A DNA stretch of 64,000 nucleotides from the NCBI GenBank assembly GCA_037043455.1, contig JAWPHD010001216.1:248001-312000 (forward strand), given 5' to 3'. Positions 21,419 to 32,667 of this stretch are shown here, one piece after another. A program made the position numbers and the translations under genes. The notes under the pieces are model-generated. The model saw nothing but the letters and a program-made list of their open reading frames with translations. It did not search any database and was not told the origin of the DNA. This DNA is from Cyrtodaria siliqua. Its lineage: Eukaryota; Mollusca; Bivalvia; Adapedonta; Hiatellidae. Every line of letters starts with the position of its first letter. Within the stretch, counting starts at the first letter, position 1.

Positions 21419-24053
21419 AAAGTGAAAGTGAGCAAAGACATACAGAAGCAATAGAATTTGAAGAGCTAAGAGACAACAATCAGAATCAACCTCAAGGATT
21501 TGAACAGTTAAGTGAAAATAGTCGGAGTAAAGCACCAGGACTAGAGCAAAGTCGTAATGAAGCACAAGCATTTGAAGAGCTAAGAGACAACAATCAGAAT
21601 CAATCTCAAGGGTTTGAACAGTTAAGTGAAAATAGTCAGAGTAAAGCACCAGGACTAGAGCAAAGTTGTAATAAAGCACAAGCATTTGAAGAGCTAAGAG
21701 ACAACAATCAGAATCAATCTCAAGGATTTGAACAGTTAAGCGAAAATAGTCGGAGTAAAGCACCAGGACTAGAGCAAAGTCCTAATGAAGCACAAGCATT
21801 TGAAGAGCTAAGAGACAACAATCAGAATCAATCTCAAGGATTTGAACAGTTAAGCGAAAATAGTTGGAGTAAAGCACCAGGACTAGAGCAAAGTCCTAAT
21901 GAAGCACAAGCATTTGAAGAGCTAAGAGACAACAATCAGAATCAATCTCAAGGATTTGAACAGTTAAGCGATAATAGTCCGAGTAAAGCACCAGGACTAG
22001 AGCAAAGTCCTAATGAAGCACTAGCATTTGAAGAGCTAAGAGACAACAATCAGAATCAATCTCAAGGATTTGAACCGTTAAGTGAAAATAGTCTGAGTAA
22101 AGCACCAGGACTAGAGCAAAGTCGTAATGAAGCACTAGCATTTGAAGAGCTACGAGACAACAATCAGAATCAATCTCAAGGATTTGAACAGTTAAGTGAA
22201 AATAGTCAGAGTAAAGCACCAGGACTAGAACAAAGTCGTTATGAAGCACTAGCATTTGAAGAGCTACGAGACAACAATCAGAATCAATCTCAAGGATTTG
22301 AACAGTTAAGTGAAAATAGTCAGAGTAAAGCACCAGGACTAGAGCAAAGTCGTAATGAAGCACTAGCATTTGAAGAGATAAGAGACAACAATTAGAATCA
22401 ATCTCAAGAATTTGAACAGTTAAGTGAAAATTGTCATAACGATGCACCAGGATTTGAAAAGCTAAGCGAGAACATTCAGAATAAAACACAAAGACTTGAC
22501 CAGTTAACTGAAGGCAGTCGGAGTGAAACTTCGGTATTTGATGAATTAAGTGAACCTGATCTGAATGAAGCACAGGACTTTGAGTTGAATGAAGACAGTT
22601 CAAGTCATAATTCAAGTGGATCTGAGTATAAACCTGTAAGTGTTGTATCAGAATCAGACTCTGAGAGTGAATGTAGTGATGTGTACCCGATGATGACTGG
22701 AAAATGTTTGAAAAAAAGCTACATTGAGAATCCATCAACTCCTAGACCATCAACGAAAAAAAGCTACATTGAGAATCCACCAACTCCTGAACCATCAACA
22801 AGCAAATCTGCTGAATTTGAAAATGTCATAGGTTATAGTTCGGAAGAAGAATTCAAAGAAGAACATGTCCTTCGTGATATAGAATTTCCTGGTCTGTACA
22901 TTCGCAAAATCATGAAGAGTGATCTGACTGTATCCGGAAAAATCAAAAAAGTTGACAAATTGTACAATAGCTACCAATATTGTGGCGTATGCTCGAAGAG
23001 AGTGTCCAACTTTTCGCAACACATTAGCATGAATGCGCCAAGTCATAATGCCTGCCATGATATTAAGAAAATAAACAGTGAAACAGACACTGTGAAAAAA
23101 AACAAATTAAGGAATCTTCTTAGAGGAAAGTTCAATCACGAGTTCAATATGCAAAGCCTGGAAAAGGGTCATGGAGAAATCATTCTAGAAAGACGTCCTG
23201 TAAACAATTTCTCTGTCAAGGATTTTGGACCTTGTCCGAATTGTCTTTTTTTGGGTTTCGAAAAAGCTCTTAAGAAAGCATCAGTCCTCGTGTGCTGCTA
23301 GTGATGAAGGTACTTTAACAACCAATGCAGCTTTGTTAACTCAGTCAGAAGTACTCAGTGGTAAAATTCAAGAAACAGCTAATAAAAAGGTAATCAGTGA
23401 AGTTTTTAAAAAAATGAAGTTTGATGATGTGGGAAAGATTGTTCGTCAAGACCCATTGATTATAAAATTGGGCAACCAGTGGATGGAAAAAAACATAGGA
23501 AATAGACTGAAAAGAGGAGCTTACACTTCACAAATCATGCGTCTAGTAGGAAGGCTTCTCATAAACCTGCGCAGAGTGAAACCAATATGTGACTCTCAGG
23601 CATTCATATCGGACTATTTAAAACCAGAACATTTTGAAGCTTTTTGTAAGGCTACATTATTGACTGCAGCACACAATATGGATGATGATGACGATTTACG
23701 AACGCGGAGTAATGCGATCAAACTAGGTTTTGACATAAAAAGACTCATAAACTTGAAAATTGCAAACTCAATCATGAATTCAGATGGTGCAAGTCGTAAA
23801 GAAGCTGAAGATATTCACAAGCTTATGGACATTCAGTGGGGAACACGTATAACGAAACTTGCCAGAGTCATATTAGAAGAACGGAAGTATGGCCAGCAGA
23901 CATCCAAAAGCTTAACAGCAGCCTTAAAGCAGAAGTTGATGGGATGGATCTGACCAGAACAGATTATGAAAATTTCCGATCTGTTTGTGAAGTACTGGAA
24001 GCGAAATTGGTCTTATACAACAGGCGCAGAACTGGGGAAGTTCAGGCAGTCCG
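21419..24053 (+). pseudogene. Large recombinase gene 1 exon: repeat array, Cys/His region, recombinase N-core
   Basis: The plus frame reads through nine 38-residue repeats, then an acidic Ser-rich linker with a doubled KKSYIENP block. Next come CGVCSKRVSNFSQH and CPNC followed, in another frame, by KKLLRKHQSSC; these form two zinc-finger-like clusters. The helical segment has GNQWMEKNIGNRLKRGAYTS and LINLRRVKP. The exon ends LVLYNRRRTGEVQAVR at a GTAAAT donor. Lesions: TAG at 22393-22395, a one-base frame change in the T7 run 23246-23252, and another near 23890 between EERKYGQ and ADIQKLNSSL. Confidence 0.75.
21445..22470 (+). repeat. Nine tandem 114-bp (38-codon) repeats
   Basis: Units begin at 21445, 21559, 21673, 21787, 21901, 22015, 22129, 22243 and 22357, with only a few differences each and no indels. 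The plus-frame unit starts EALAFEELRDNNQNQSQGFE and ends KAPGLEQSRN; it is Glu/Gln/Asn/Ser-rich and probably disordered. The last unit has CAG changed to TAG at 22393. Copies after 22470 are strongly diverged. Confidence 0.9.
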
Positions 24054-24553
24054 GTAAATATAAATATAAAACTGCTTTCATAAAACAAGTCATCAGTGAA
24101 GCGAACAATCCCAATATTGAATCTGTCTCTATGTTCTGTCAAGATCGTCCCATAACACTTCAATATAAATCATCCATGTTTTCACTGCATGGCAGATATC
24201 ACTTGTTGAACTTGTGTATGACCGTAAAATGATAATACAGTGCAAGGGGAGTAGCTCTGTTGCAATTATTTGCATAATTATGCCTCTTTGTGTGCTTGTA
24301 CTTTTATCACAAAATATGATCCATTTGCACTTTTTGTTGCTTAAAGTTAAAGCTACCATATGAAACATGTTTAGTTATAATTCTACTTGTTTTACATATC
24401 GTGTCTTACAGTCTTTAACAATAAAAATAAGACCCGTGGACCCAGTTTTTAAAATGTAACGAAGAACCCTGGTCATTCATGATTGAAACTGACAAATGTC
24501 ATGTATGTTAATGTCATTTAATGCTGTATAATGTTGTGCTTTTTCCCCCCCAG

Positions 24554-24671
24554 AACATCCGATTTCTACAAACGGAAGACTGGAGGAAATGCAGAACACA
24601 TCATTGGACAGTGCACTAGCTTTGAAAGAAAACTTTTGGAGACCCAAGAAATCATGACAGTTCGTGGAAAG
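24554..24671 (+). CDS. Recombinase gene 1 exon, helical linker
   Basis: 118 bp after a run of C and CAG. Encodes TSDFYKRKTGGNAEHIIG and FERKLLETQEIMTVRGK. Completes the Arg split across the donor at 24053; exit phase 0. Confidence 0.75.
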
Positions 24672-25429
24672 GTATTTATTGGAAGAGACTAGTTTGCACA
24701 GCTATAGCTATTGTTACCCGCCTCCAGCGTTAATCAAAATTTGGCATTTCTTGAGGCTGAGCAATCATTTACCAAACTATATTTGACTAAGATATCAGAT
24801 GAGTTTGATAATGGGCCAGATCGGACCAGTAACACCAGAGTTATTGCCCCCAAATAACATACTTATAATTAATAGGAAAAACCTGTATCATCATCTAGGA
24901 GACCTCTTCCAAATTATTTCTAATGGTGGGAGACCCCAGGACCAAAATTGGCCCCAACTGTGTGTGGGGTCACAAAATTTATATACGAGTTAAATAAGAA
25001 AAATACAAATCTTCTTTTTCTCAGACTTTTACGACTAGAGCTTAGGTAATTTGCATGCACGATTATCTAGTGATCTTCTACCAACTTAATAAATATGGTG
25101 ACCTTGATGACAAGCTTTACATATAATTACAAAGTAAAATACTCCGAATTTAGACTAGACTTTAGGTGCGAATGAACTCTGGTGAGCAATATAAGGCCAT
25201 TATGGCCCTCTTGTATTTATTTGGAAAATTTCCAAATAAATTTATATTGAATTTGTCCTGTATCTCAAGGATATATTCGTATAATTTGTTCTGAATATTG
25301 AACTGTTAAGTGTAATCCAGAGGATTTCTTTAAACTTAAAAGCCACTGTAGGCGGCAAGCTTTGTTGTCTTCGGAGTTGTCTTCTGGCTTGAGTAGATCT
25401 CGAAATATTTAATAAGTTATTATTTGCAG

Positions 25430-25556
25430 ACTGGTAGAGGTGTTCCAATCATATTACCACAAGAAGTACAGGCAGGATTAAACTATCTAGCAAATACAAC
25501 AGTCCGCAAGGCTGCTGGAGTGGATCCTAACAACCAATACCTGTTTGCAGCAAGAG
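25430..25556 (+). CDS. Recombinase gene 1 exon, central block
   Basis: 127 bp between TTTGCAG and GTTTGT. Encodes TGRGVPIILPQEVQAGLNYL and NNQYLFAARG. The 'RG..VPI..P' block is the conserved beta-region before box II in this family. Confidence 0.8.
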
Positions 25557-26560
25557 GTTTGTAGTTAATTTTAAGGATGATTTGTTGAAATGGTTAAAAA
25601 TACTACCATTTTGTTGTGTAAGGCTTGATATGATCATTGTAAAAGTAATAAAAAGACATATAAAATCCTATTAAAGAATTTCACTCAAGACATCTGCGGG
25701 CATGACTATAAAAGGCATTTTAGAAAAAGAAAAATTAGAAAGTTTTAATATGCAAATGAACAAAATCGTGAAATAGTTAAAAATATTGATAATAATTTTA
25801 TGTCATTAGATGGTTTTTAGCTTGTCTTTTTGGGGGAAAAAATAGTTTTTTGTCATGGCTTGCCATCTCGAAATGTAACATTAATCAGAACAGAACTTTA
25901 TCTCTGGATAGATTTTGCTCACACTTGAACCCAATACTTCTTGCCACTAATACTTCCTGATAATGTATAGTTGATGACCCTGACCTTCAGCACGACTGCT
26001 TTTCAAGGTCAAAAGCATGCAAAAACTGTCCTTTTCTATATATTTATATAACTTCGTAATCTCAACGGATTTTGCTCATACTTGCAGACATTACTTCTTG
26101 TTTATAGTGCTTCATGTCGGTGTATGGTTGATGACCTTGACCTGTTTTCAGGGTCAAAATCTATCTTGATTACTAATTTTCTCTTGATTATTCACAGTAA
26201 TGCAAGTTGTCAAATTATTACCCCTTTTCACAGTGCATGACACCTTTGAAACTTGGCTCATCCTCGGACAAGCAAAATCAGATGAGTGTTTGTACCCACA
26301 GGTGGTGTCTTGTTAGCTCGACTTTTAAAAGAATAAACTATTGTACTCACAATGGTGTCGGCATCTATCAAACTATCTATTATAAACTACTCGACTGATT
26401 GCTTTGAAACTTTGGTAAAATTTTCTCTGTTCTTACCCGACATATTTTGTCAAAATTATGGCCCTTTTTCAGACTTGATCGCTTTGTAAAATACAGAATA
26501 CATTAGTTTTGTCCTCATTTTTTACCAAGTTATGCCCCTTGCTGTGTCAATTTATTTGAG
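25557..26560. other. Intron with diverged dispersed repeats
   Basis: Contains two copies of a segment with GATTTTGCTCACACTTG and GATGACC...TGACCT (about 25910-26020 and 26070-26165) and TTAGCTCGACTTTTAAAAGA at 26315. No exon seen. Confidence 0.5.
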
Positions 26561-26564
26561 CATG

Positions 26565-26815
26565 CTCCCTGCATTGTTTCAGGTGCCGTCTCGCTCGCAT
26601 CAAAAGAGCAGTGGCAGAAAAACAATAAACGTGGCTCCAGCGTAAATGGAGTTTCTACGATAAAATTTGAGCAACTCTGCAGTTCAGGGTGAGACGGTTC
26701 TAGGCCCATTTTCCATATTTTATCTCGATGTACATGGAGGATGAGCCTGGCATGTTCATGCCTGTTAGGCGCCATATAACCTTTCATGTGTTGGTGCGCC
26801 TTAAAACCCAATTTG
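26565..26815 (+). repeat. GGCGCCATATAACC dispersed repeat, intact copy
   Basis: Reads GTTTCAGGTGCCGTCTCGCT then GCATCAAAAGAGCAGTGGC without interruption, so it gives the empty site for the insert at 18955. Ends CTTAAAACCCAATTTGAG. Confidence 0.8.
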
Positions 26816-26992
26816 AGCATGCTGTCCTTGTAAACTCCTGTTACCAATGTATACAATGCTGAACGCTTTACAAGCAGATACTGTATGGTAATGTATTCCT
26901 GGAATTGGTCAAAGTCCGGGATTACTAGAGCTGAGTTTGGAGCAACTTGAGTTTAGCGCAGGTTCACTGCATATTTTTTTTCATGATTACAG

Positions 26993-27111
26993 GCGATGGT
27001 GTTATATGGGCGTATGACGCTTTGACAAGAGCTTGTCAAAGAGCCAACCTTAGTGCTCCAGACAGGACGACGAGCACCGGTCTGAGGAAGTATATGGCTA
27101 CCTTAACCCAG
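26993..27111 (+). CDS. Recombinase gene 1 exon, box II-like Arg
   Basis: 119 bp after TTACAG. Encodes GDGVIWAYDALTRACQRANL and STGLRKYMATLTQ. The donor CAG|GTAATT is tandemly copied downstream (27112-27223). Confidence 0.82.
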
Positions 27112-27223
27112 GTAATTAGGCTACCTTAACCCAGGTAATTAGGCTACCTTAACCCAGGTAATTAGTATATGGCTACCTTAACACAGGTAATTAGTATATG
27201 GCTACCTTAACCCACGTAATTAG
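27090..27223 (+). repeat. Tandem copies of an exon end and its 5' splice site
   Basis: The unit GGCTACCTTAACCCAGGTAA is present five times, with 23-bp spacing and then 31-bp spacing. Copy 1 is the true exon end (MATLTQ). Four of five copies keep CAG|GTAATT; the last has CACGTAATT. An added 23-bp unit shifts the frame and brings in TAA. Confidence 0.88.
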
Positions 27224-27246
27224 TAAAACAAATTTTAACAGTTTTA

Positions 27247-28670
27247 TTGTGTTGTCCTGCGTAGCATGGCGGACACCTAGGGATCACTTTGTCCGTCGTC
27301 CGTCACAGGCTATAACTTGAAAAGTATTTGACCTATGTTGATGAAACTTCACACACATCTTTATCTTACCTCAAGGGATGTTGCTACATAAGTCCAATAA
27401 CTCTGACTTTCATTTTAACACTAGTTATATGCCCCTTTTCATAAAACATAAAACTGAAACCTAACCAAGCTTTTAACTGGCCATAACTTGAAAAGTATTT
27501 GACCTATGTTGATGAAACTTCACACATCCGCATCTTACCTCAAGGAATGTTGTTACACATGTCCAATAACTCTGACTTTCATTTTGACAGACTTGTGCCC
27601 CTTTTCATAAAACTTAAAATCTGCTCCATAATGCATGAGGGCTATTCCATTAAAACTTACATGGGATCCCAGAAAGGCACTTTTGAAATTGACCACCCAC
27701 CCGTAGATGCAAAATTGAGTTTGCAAGACTCGCCCATAGAATTTTAATTTGGCTAAAATACACCCACCCATAGATATTATTTTTTATTCATATGGAACTA
27801 CATACTACACCTCAGTTTCTAGGAGAAGGTCATCGGCTCTACCAAAGTGCTGTTTGGTGTCTGAAAATAGACTGAAGGGTATCTGGTGTCTTCCTCCACC
27901 AGTAGAAATGCCCAAATATATAGTTATTTAATGGCTCGTCGGCCAACAGAACTATTTGCCAGAGGTGCATGGAAGGATCATGTGAACTATTTGTTCAAAG
28001 GCAGAAGGCCGAGGGCAAAAGTTAACTACATGATTATTCCATTCACCGAGAGCAAATTAACTGCTTTATTACATGATTAGTCAGAACTGTTGACTGGTAA
28101 TTTTATATAGGAGGGCTTACATGTGCAGTAAATGGCGTGAACAACCAAAATCAATCGTAAACAGTAAAACAAGTCAATTTCCTTTAATTCTTTTATGTTT
28201 ACTTTACAATTTTGAGAACTTTCCTACTTCCGCTACAAAAGGGACTGGTACCCGATTCTGTGTTCTTTTTTGATGGAAACAAATTGATTATTGGGGAACC
28301 ACACTTGATTGAGTCATCTAGATGCTTGCTAGCAAAAATTAATGGAAAGAAATGCTCTTGACTGGCATAGATCTTTTTTGGTCCGATTTTTATTGATAAA
28401 AGATTTAGAGTTAACTGCTTTAATTGTGAAGAAGATTATACCCATGTATAGATGCGAAATTCCTTTTAAACCATCCAGGCATAGAACCAAATTTCAGAAA
28501 ATAGGGTTCACGCATAGAAGTTTATTAAATTGCCTTCCTGTGGTCCCGGGTATGTTTTAATGGAATAGCCCTGAAGGATTTCACCCCTTCTTCAAACTGT
28601 ATAGTTATTAGTTATTTGTCCAGCACATGACAGACGACACAAGTGTTCCCTGGAACACCCTTCTAGTTTA
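27247..28670. repeat. TGTCGTCCTG element, copy interrupted by a Harbinger-like element
   Basis: Head TTGTGTTGTCCTGCGTAGCA and tail CAGACGACACAAGTGTTCCC match 18354-18545. An internal duplication shares CATAACTTGAAAAGTATTTG. Split by 27639-28571. Lies in an intron of recombinase gene 1. Confidence 0.8.
27639..28571. mobile_element. Harbinger-like element, 933 bp, TGA target duplication
   Basis: Left GGGCTATTCCATTAAAAC and right GTTTTAATGGAATAGCCC are 18-bp perfect TIRs, flanked by TGA at 27636-27638 and 28572-28574. The short copy at 18354-18545 shows the uninterrupted target (CATGAAGGATTTCACC). No transposase recognised inside. Confidence 0.85.
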
Positions 28671-28896
28671 TTAATAAATAATATTAATAAATAATATTAA
28701 TATTCTGAAATCATTTCTCGACATAATTCTCGTGCATTTTTTATCAATACTTACTCAAGTTAAATTGACATTTGCAACTAAAGCACTTGGTGGATCTGTT
28801 GACATTTTGACCTGGTTAGTGAAGTTAGTCTTTTGATTACACCTTTTAAGTATTATTTTTTGTTGCATGTTTTCTTAGCTATTGTATTCTTGCCAG

Positions 28897-28979
28897 GTTT
28901 TAGATCTGAAGCCGCACCAGCTTCAGTGGGTGTTGAGTCATCTTGGACATACTCTGGACGTGCACAAAATATACTACAG
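28897..28979 (+). CDS. Recombinase gene 1 exon with GH motif and catalytic Tyr
   Basis: 83 bp. Encodes VLDLKPHQLQWVLSHLGHTL followed by DVHKIYYR. The HLGHT motif and a Tyr several residues later are the hallmark of the C-terminal catalytic part of tyrosine recombinases. Phase 0 in, phase 2 out. Confidence 0.85.
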
Positions 28980-29095
28980 GTAATCATTGAAAATTTGAAG
29001 GATCTAAATAGAGGATCTTATATGAGTGACTGTGTATTATTGACTTTAATAAAACTCGTAGGATAAAATGTTAGGATACGAGGCTCTGTCATGTT

Positions 29096-29946
29096 ATCAA
29101 ATGAGTTTATTAATGATGTGCCAATGATCTATTATAATCGGTAATCGATCGATTGCCGTTGGTAAGTACGCACTCGAGCTCAAAATTGAAAATCCGATTA
29201 ATCAAACTGATTCAAACAACACAGCTGCAGAAAACAACTTGATATGTTACGTAGACAAGTATAGTTGTGTGTAATTCTAAGAGTTTGAGTTAATCCATGG
29301 CAAACCATAGAAACAATGAACGCGAAATATCGATAATTTCATGTAATTCAACACGACGAGCATGCAAAGCGACGCATATCAATACAGTAAACTATTCGTA
29401 TTACGGCGAGCACGTTACCGACTGATTTAAAAATTACCGGTAATACAAAGATTAAATTGTTTATTTTAAATTAATTTGAGATATCTTGTATGATACACAA
29501 TTTTGGAAAACGTGGATAAAAATAATTCGAAACTAACTGATAATCTCCATCACCAAGATGTTTGCAATCTGCGTCACTAAAAGTGGGCATGCGTCTGAAT
29601 AATCTACTGTGATATTAGTAGTTCATTTTATTTTTACAATCCAGTTTGTGTTAATGGATGTTGTCGAAATAACACTATTAACCAGCCAATATAGTCAAAA
29701 GCAACATTAACAAGAACTTTGTATATAAAAACATTTATTTCAAGCTAAATACATTATAAAACAAAGAAATCATATATATATATATATATACAAAAGCTGA
29801 GAACAAAAAGAACATGCGAGCCATATTTAGCGGTATTTTAAGTATGTAGTATGGAATTGAGTTTCGTCGTAACTTACCAGTTATAATCAGTTACTTAAGA
29901 GTAACCGATGATCGATTATGAAATTGGAACCGATTCCCATCACTAG
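29096..29946. mobile_element. Probable DNA transposon insert with 11-bp direct flanks
   Basis: GAGTTTATTAA occurs directly before (about 29085-29095) and after (about 29947-29957). Both ends carry ATAATCG/CGATTAT and related words, inversely arranged (TAATCGGTAATCGAT left, ATCGATTATG and CCGATTCCCATCA right). The latter resembles hAT-type termini. Superfamily uncertain. Confidence 0.45.
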
Positions 29947-30377
29947 AGTTTATTAAAGTCAATAATACAATGTCACGAATGTAAGATATCACGTAACACC
30001 AATGCGATTTGAAACCTTCACTTTAATGTTGCTAATTTACCTTTTATACGGCGCCAATTTGTAAGAGGCATCATGACATCGTTTGGTTGTTTACATAACA
30101 TCAGCTGTAACGTGTTTGCTTTACAAATAATGTAATGCCTAAACCAAATTTAACGTTACTGACATGCATTGTATAACATTAGATTTCAAATAATAGATAA
30201 ATAGTAAGATGTTTCGGAATGTATTGTGTGATATATACTATGCAAATAGTTGGGGCTAACATTTTTAACTGTGAAGAAGCGCAGTGATTCGGATCTCATT
30301 TGCATGCATAATACATTAGGGTAGTACGGAAAATAAGTCACCCCCAGAAGCCGTTATGTGATAAAAAATAAATTTTC

Positions 30378-30560
30378 AGAATTGAATTGAATTGAATTGG
30401 GGTTTTAAGGCGCACCAACACATGCAAAGGTTATATGGCGCCTAACAGGCATGAACATGCCAGGCTCATCGTCCATGTACATCGAGATAAATATGGAAAA
30501 TGGGCCTAGAACCTTCTCACCCTGAAATGCAGAGTGAGACGGTTCTGGGCCCATTTTCCA
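30378..30560 (-). repeat. GGCGCCATATAACC dispersed repeat
   Basis: Starts GAATTGAATTGAATTGGGGT and contains TATATGGCGCCTAACAGGCA and ATGGAAAATGGGCCTAGAAC, the inverse of 26565-26815. A small inverted duplication follows at 30520-30560. Confidence 0.8.
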
Positions 30561-30921
30561 TATTTTAAAATAAATAGTTTATTAAACATGTTTTTGCATT
30601 TTGTTTGAAAACCACATAGTTGAGTAGCAGATCTATCATTGATCATCAAATGAAGACATTTCCAGTCAAGAAGCAAACATAGGGCCTACCTTAAAAAAAT
30701 TGTTTGACGTCCAACGAACTCATTCAAATTGCTGGGACTGAGAAAAAAATAAATCTTACGAGGTCCTTCCCTCTACATTTTTTACTAGAATCACACACTC
30801 ATGTCAATTTACATTTCTGTTATCTTTAATCTTTCTTTGAAAAATTATTACTTAAATAACTTGAGGTTATTGTGTTTTTTAATGTGAAAGCTTGCACTAA
30901 ATATAGTATAAATTATTTTAG

Positions 30922-31034
30922 AGCCACAAGTGATGTGCTTGAGCGTACGCAGATCTCAAAAATCTTGCTCCTCCAGGACCATGCTCGAGTTGGAGAATTC
31001 AGAAATAAAAACCTGGATGATATACAATTAAGTG
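30922..31034 (+). CDS. Recombinase gene 1 exon after the catalytic Tyr
   Basis: 113 bp, completing the Arg codon after IYY. Encodes ATSDVLERTQISKILLLQDH and a short tail to DDIQLS. Donor GTAAGT, phase 1. Confidence 0.75.
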
Positions 31035-31263
31035 GTAAGTAGTGGTAATAATTGTTATCAAAGTAAAACAACAAGAAGGGTCCCGTTTACAAAAAGTAAA
31101 CTTTAATATCTTGATAGTTATGTATATTTATTTCATAAAACTAGAACAGATGCCAATTTGATGGCAATGAGCCGTCAAAACATAACTACTCACAAACATC
31201 AGAAACCACCTTGGCCCAGTGGTTCTGGGATCAAATCAAGTTATAGGAATATGTTTTTTCTTT

Positions 31264-32594
31264 ATTAGATCACCTGAGCCGAAGGCTATTGGGGTCACTC
31301 TTTGTCCGTCTTCAGCGTTAACTTTTGCTTTAAACGACTTCTCAGAAACCGCTTGGCCAATTTTGACCAAACTTCACATGTATTATCCTTAGAGAATGTT
31401 TTTTAGATTTGTTAAAATTAGGTCAGCGTGACATCCAAGATGGCCACCATTACCATATATTGTCGAAACCTTAAAAAATCTTCAAGAACCGCTGGACAGA
31501 TTTCGACAGATTTTCTTTTAAAATGATCGCCAATGCCTAGACTATCAAGTTTGTTCAAATGAAGTCCCCGGGGTTAAAAATGACTGTGCCCTGGGGGTCC
31601 AACTTTTGTATATTGAGATTGTGCATGTTTTTCATAGACTTGTAGAGGATTTTTTTTTTAAAAAAATCTTCTCTGAAACCACAAGGCACAGAGCTTTCAT
31701 GTATTACATGTAGCATCAGCTTATGGTCCTCTACTAAGTTTGTTCAAATGGTGACCTTGGGGTCTAATTTAGCCTGCCCCGGGAGTCACAGTTTGACATA
31801 GACATATATAAGAAAAAAAATCAAAAGATGAGCCAGAGGTTTAATATTTTGCAGTTACTATAAGATTATGGTCGTTTACCAATTTTGTTCAAATGGTGTC
31901 GCTGTGGTCACATTTGGCCCCGCCCCAGTGGTCACATGTTTTACATAGACTTGTATAGGGAACAAATTAAAAAATCTTCTTCTCTGAAACTGCAAGAGCC
32001 AGATGTTTAATATTTTGCATTTGCTATAAGCTTACGGTCCTCTACCAAGTTTGTTCAAATGGTGACCATGGTGTCAAATTTGGCCCTGCCCCGGGGGTCA
32101 CAGTTTTACATAGACTTATAAAGGAAACAAAAATAAAATCTTCTGGAGGAACTACAAGAGCCAGAGGTTTAATATTTTGCATTTACTATACTATTATGGT
32201 CCTCTACCAAGTTTGTTCAAATGGTGACCCTAGGGTCATATTTGGCCCCGCCCCAGCGGTCACATGTTTTACATAGACTTGTGTAGGGAAAAACTTAAAA
32301 AATCTTCTGAAATCACAAAGCACACATCTCTCATATATTACATGTAACCATGGGGTCATATTTTGCCCTGCCCCAGGTGTTGCACTCTAGCACCTTCATT
32401 TTGTATTTGATATTTACCAAACTTTGTCAGCGTCCTTATATCAATGTTGTTATACACAACAGAGTCCACATTTCTTGAACAATCTTAACCAAACTTGCAC
32501 AGATTGTATATGACAATAAGATTTCGAAGAAGTTCGATATTGGGCCACTACTCAGGTGATCGGTTTAGGGCCATCTTGGCCCTCTTGTTAGATT
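31264..32594. repeat. GATCACCTGAGC / CCCTCTTGTT dispersed element with internal units
   Basis: Left TTAGATCACCTGAGCC; right GGGCCATCTTGGCCCTCTTG, i.e. an ACAAGAGGGCC head on the minus strand. Internally five ~180-bp units share TACCAAGTTTGTTCAAATGG and TTTTACATAGACTTGT. Lies in the last intron of recombinase gene 1. Confidence 0.75.
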
Positions 32595-32667
32595 TTGTTG
32601 CATCTTTGAAATATGTTGTTTCAAATCTATTTTGTAAGAAATTTATATTATAGTGTTTAAAAAAATA

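Noticed and set aside
22010..22738. 242-aa minus-strand open frame (and 123 aa at 21392-21763)
   Set aside because: It is the antisense of the 38-codon repeat array. The plus frame joins the recombinase domains, whereas the minus frame has no partner domain or splice support.
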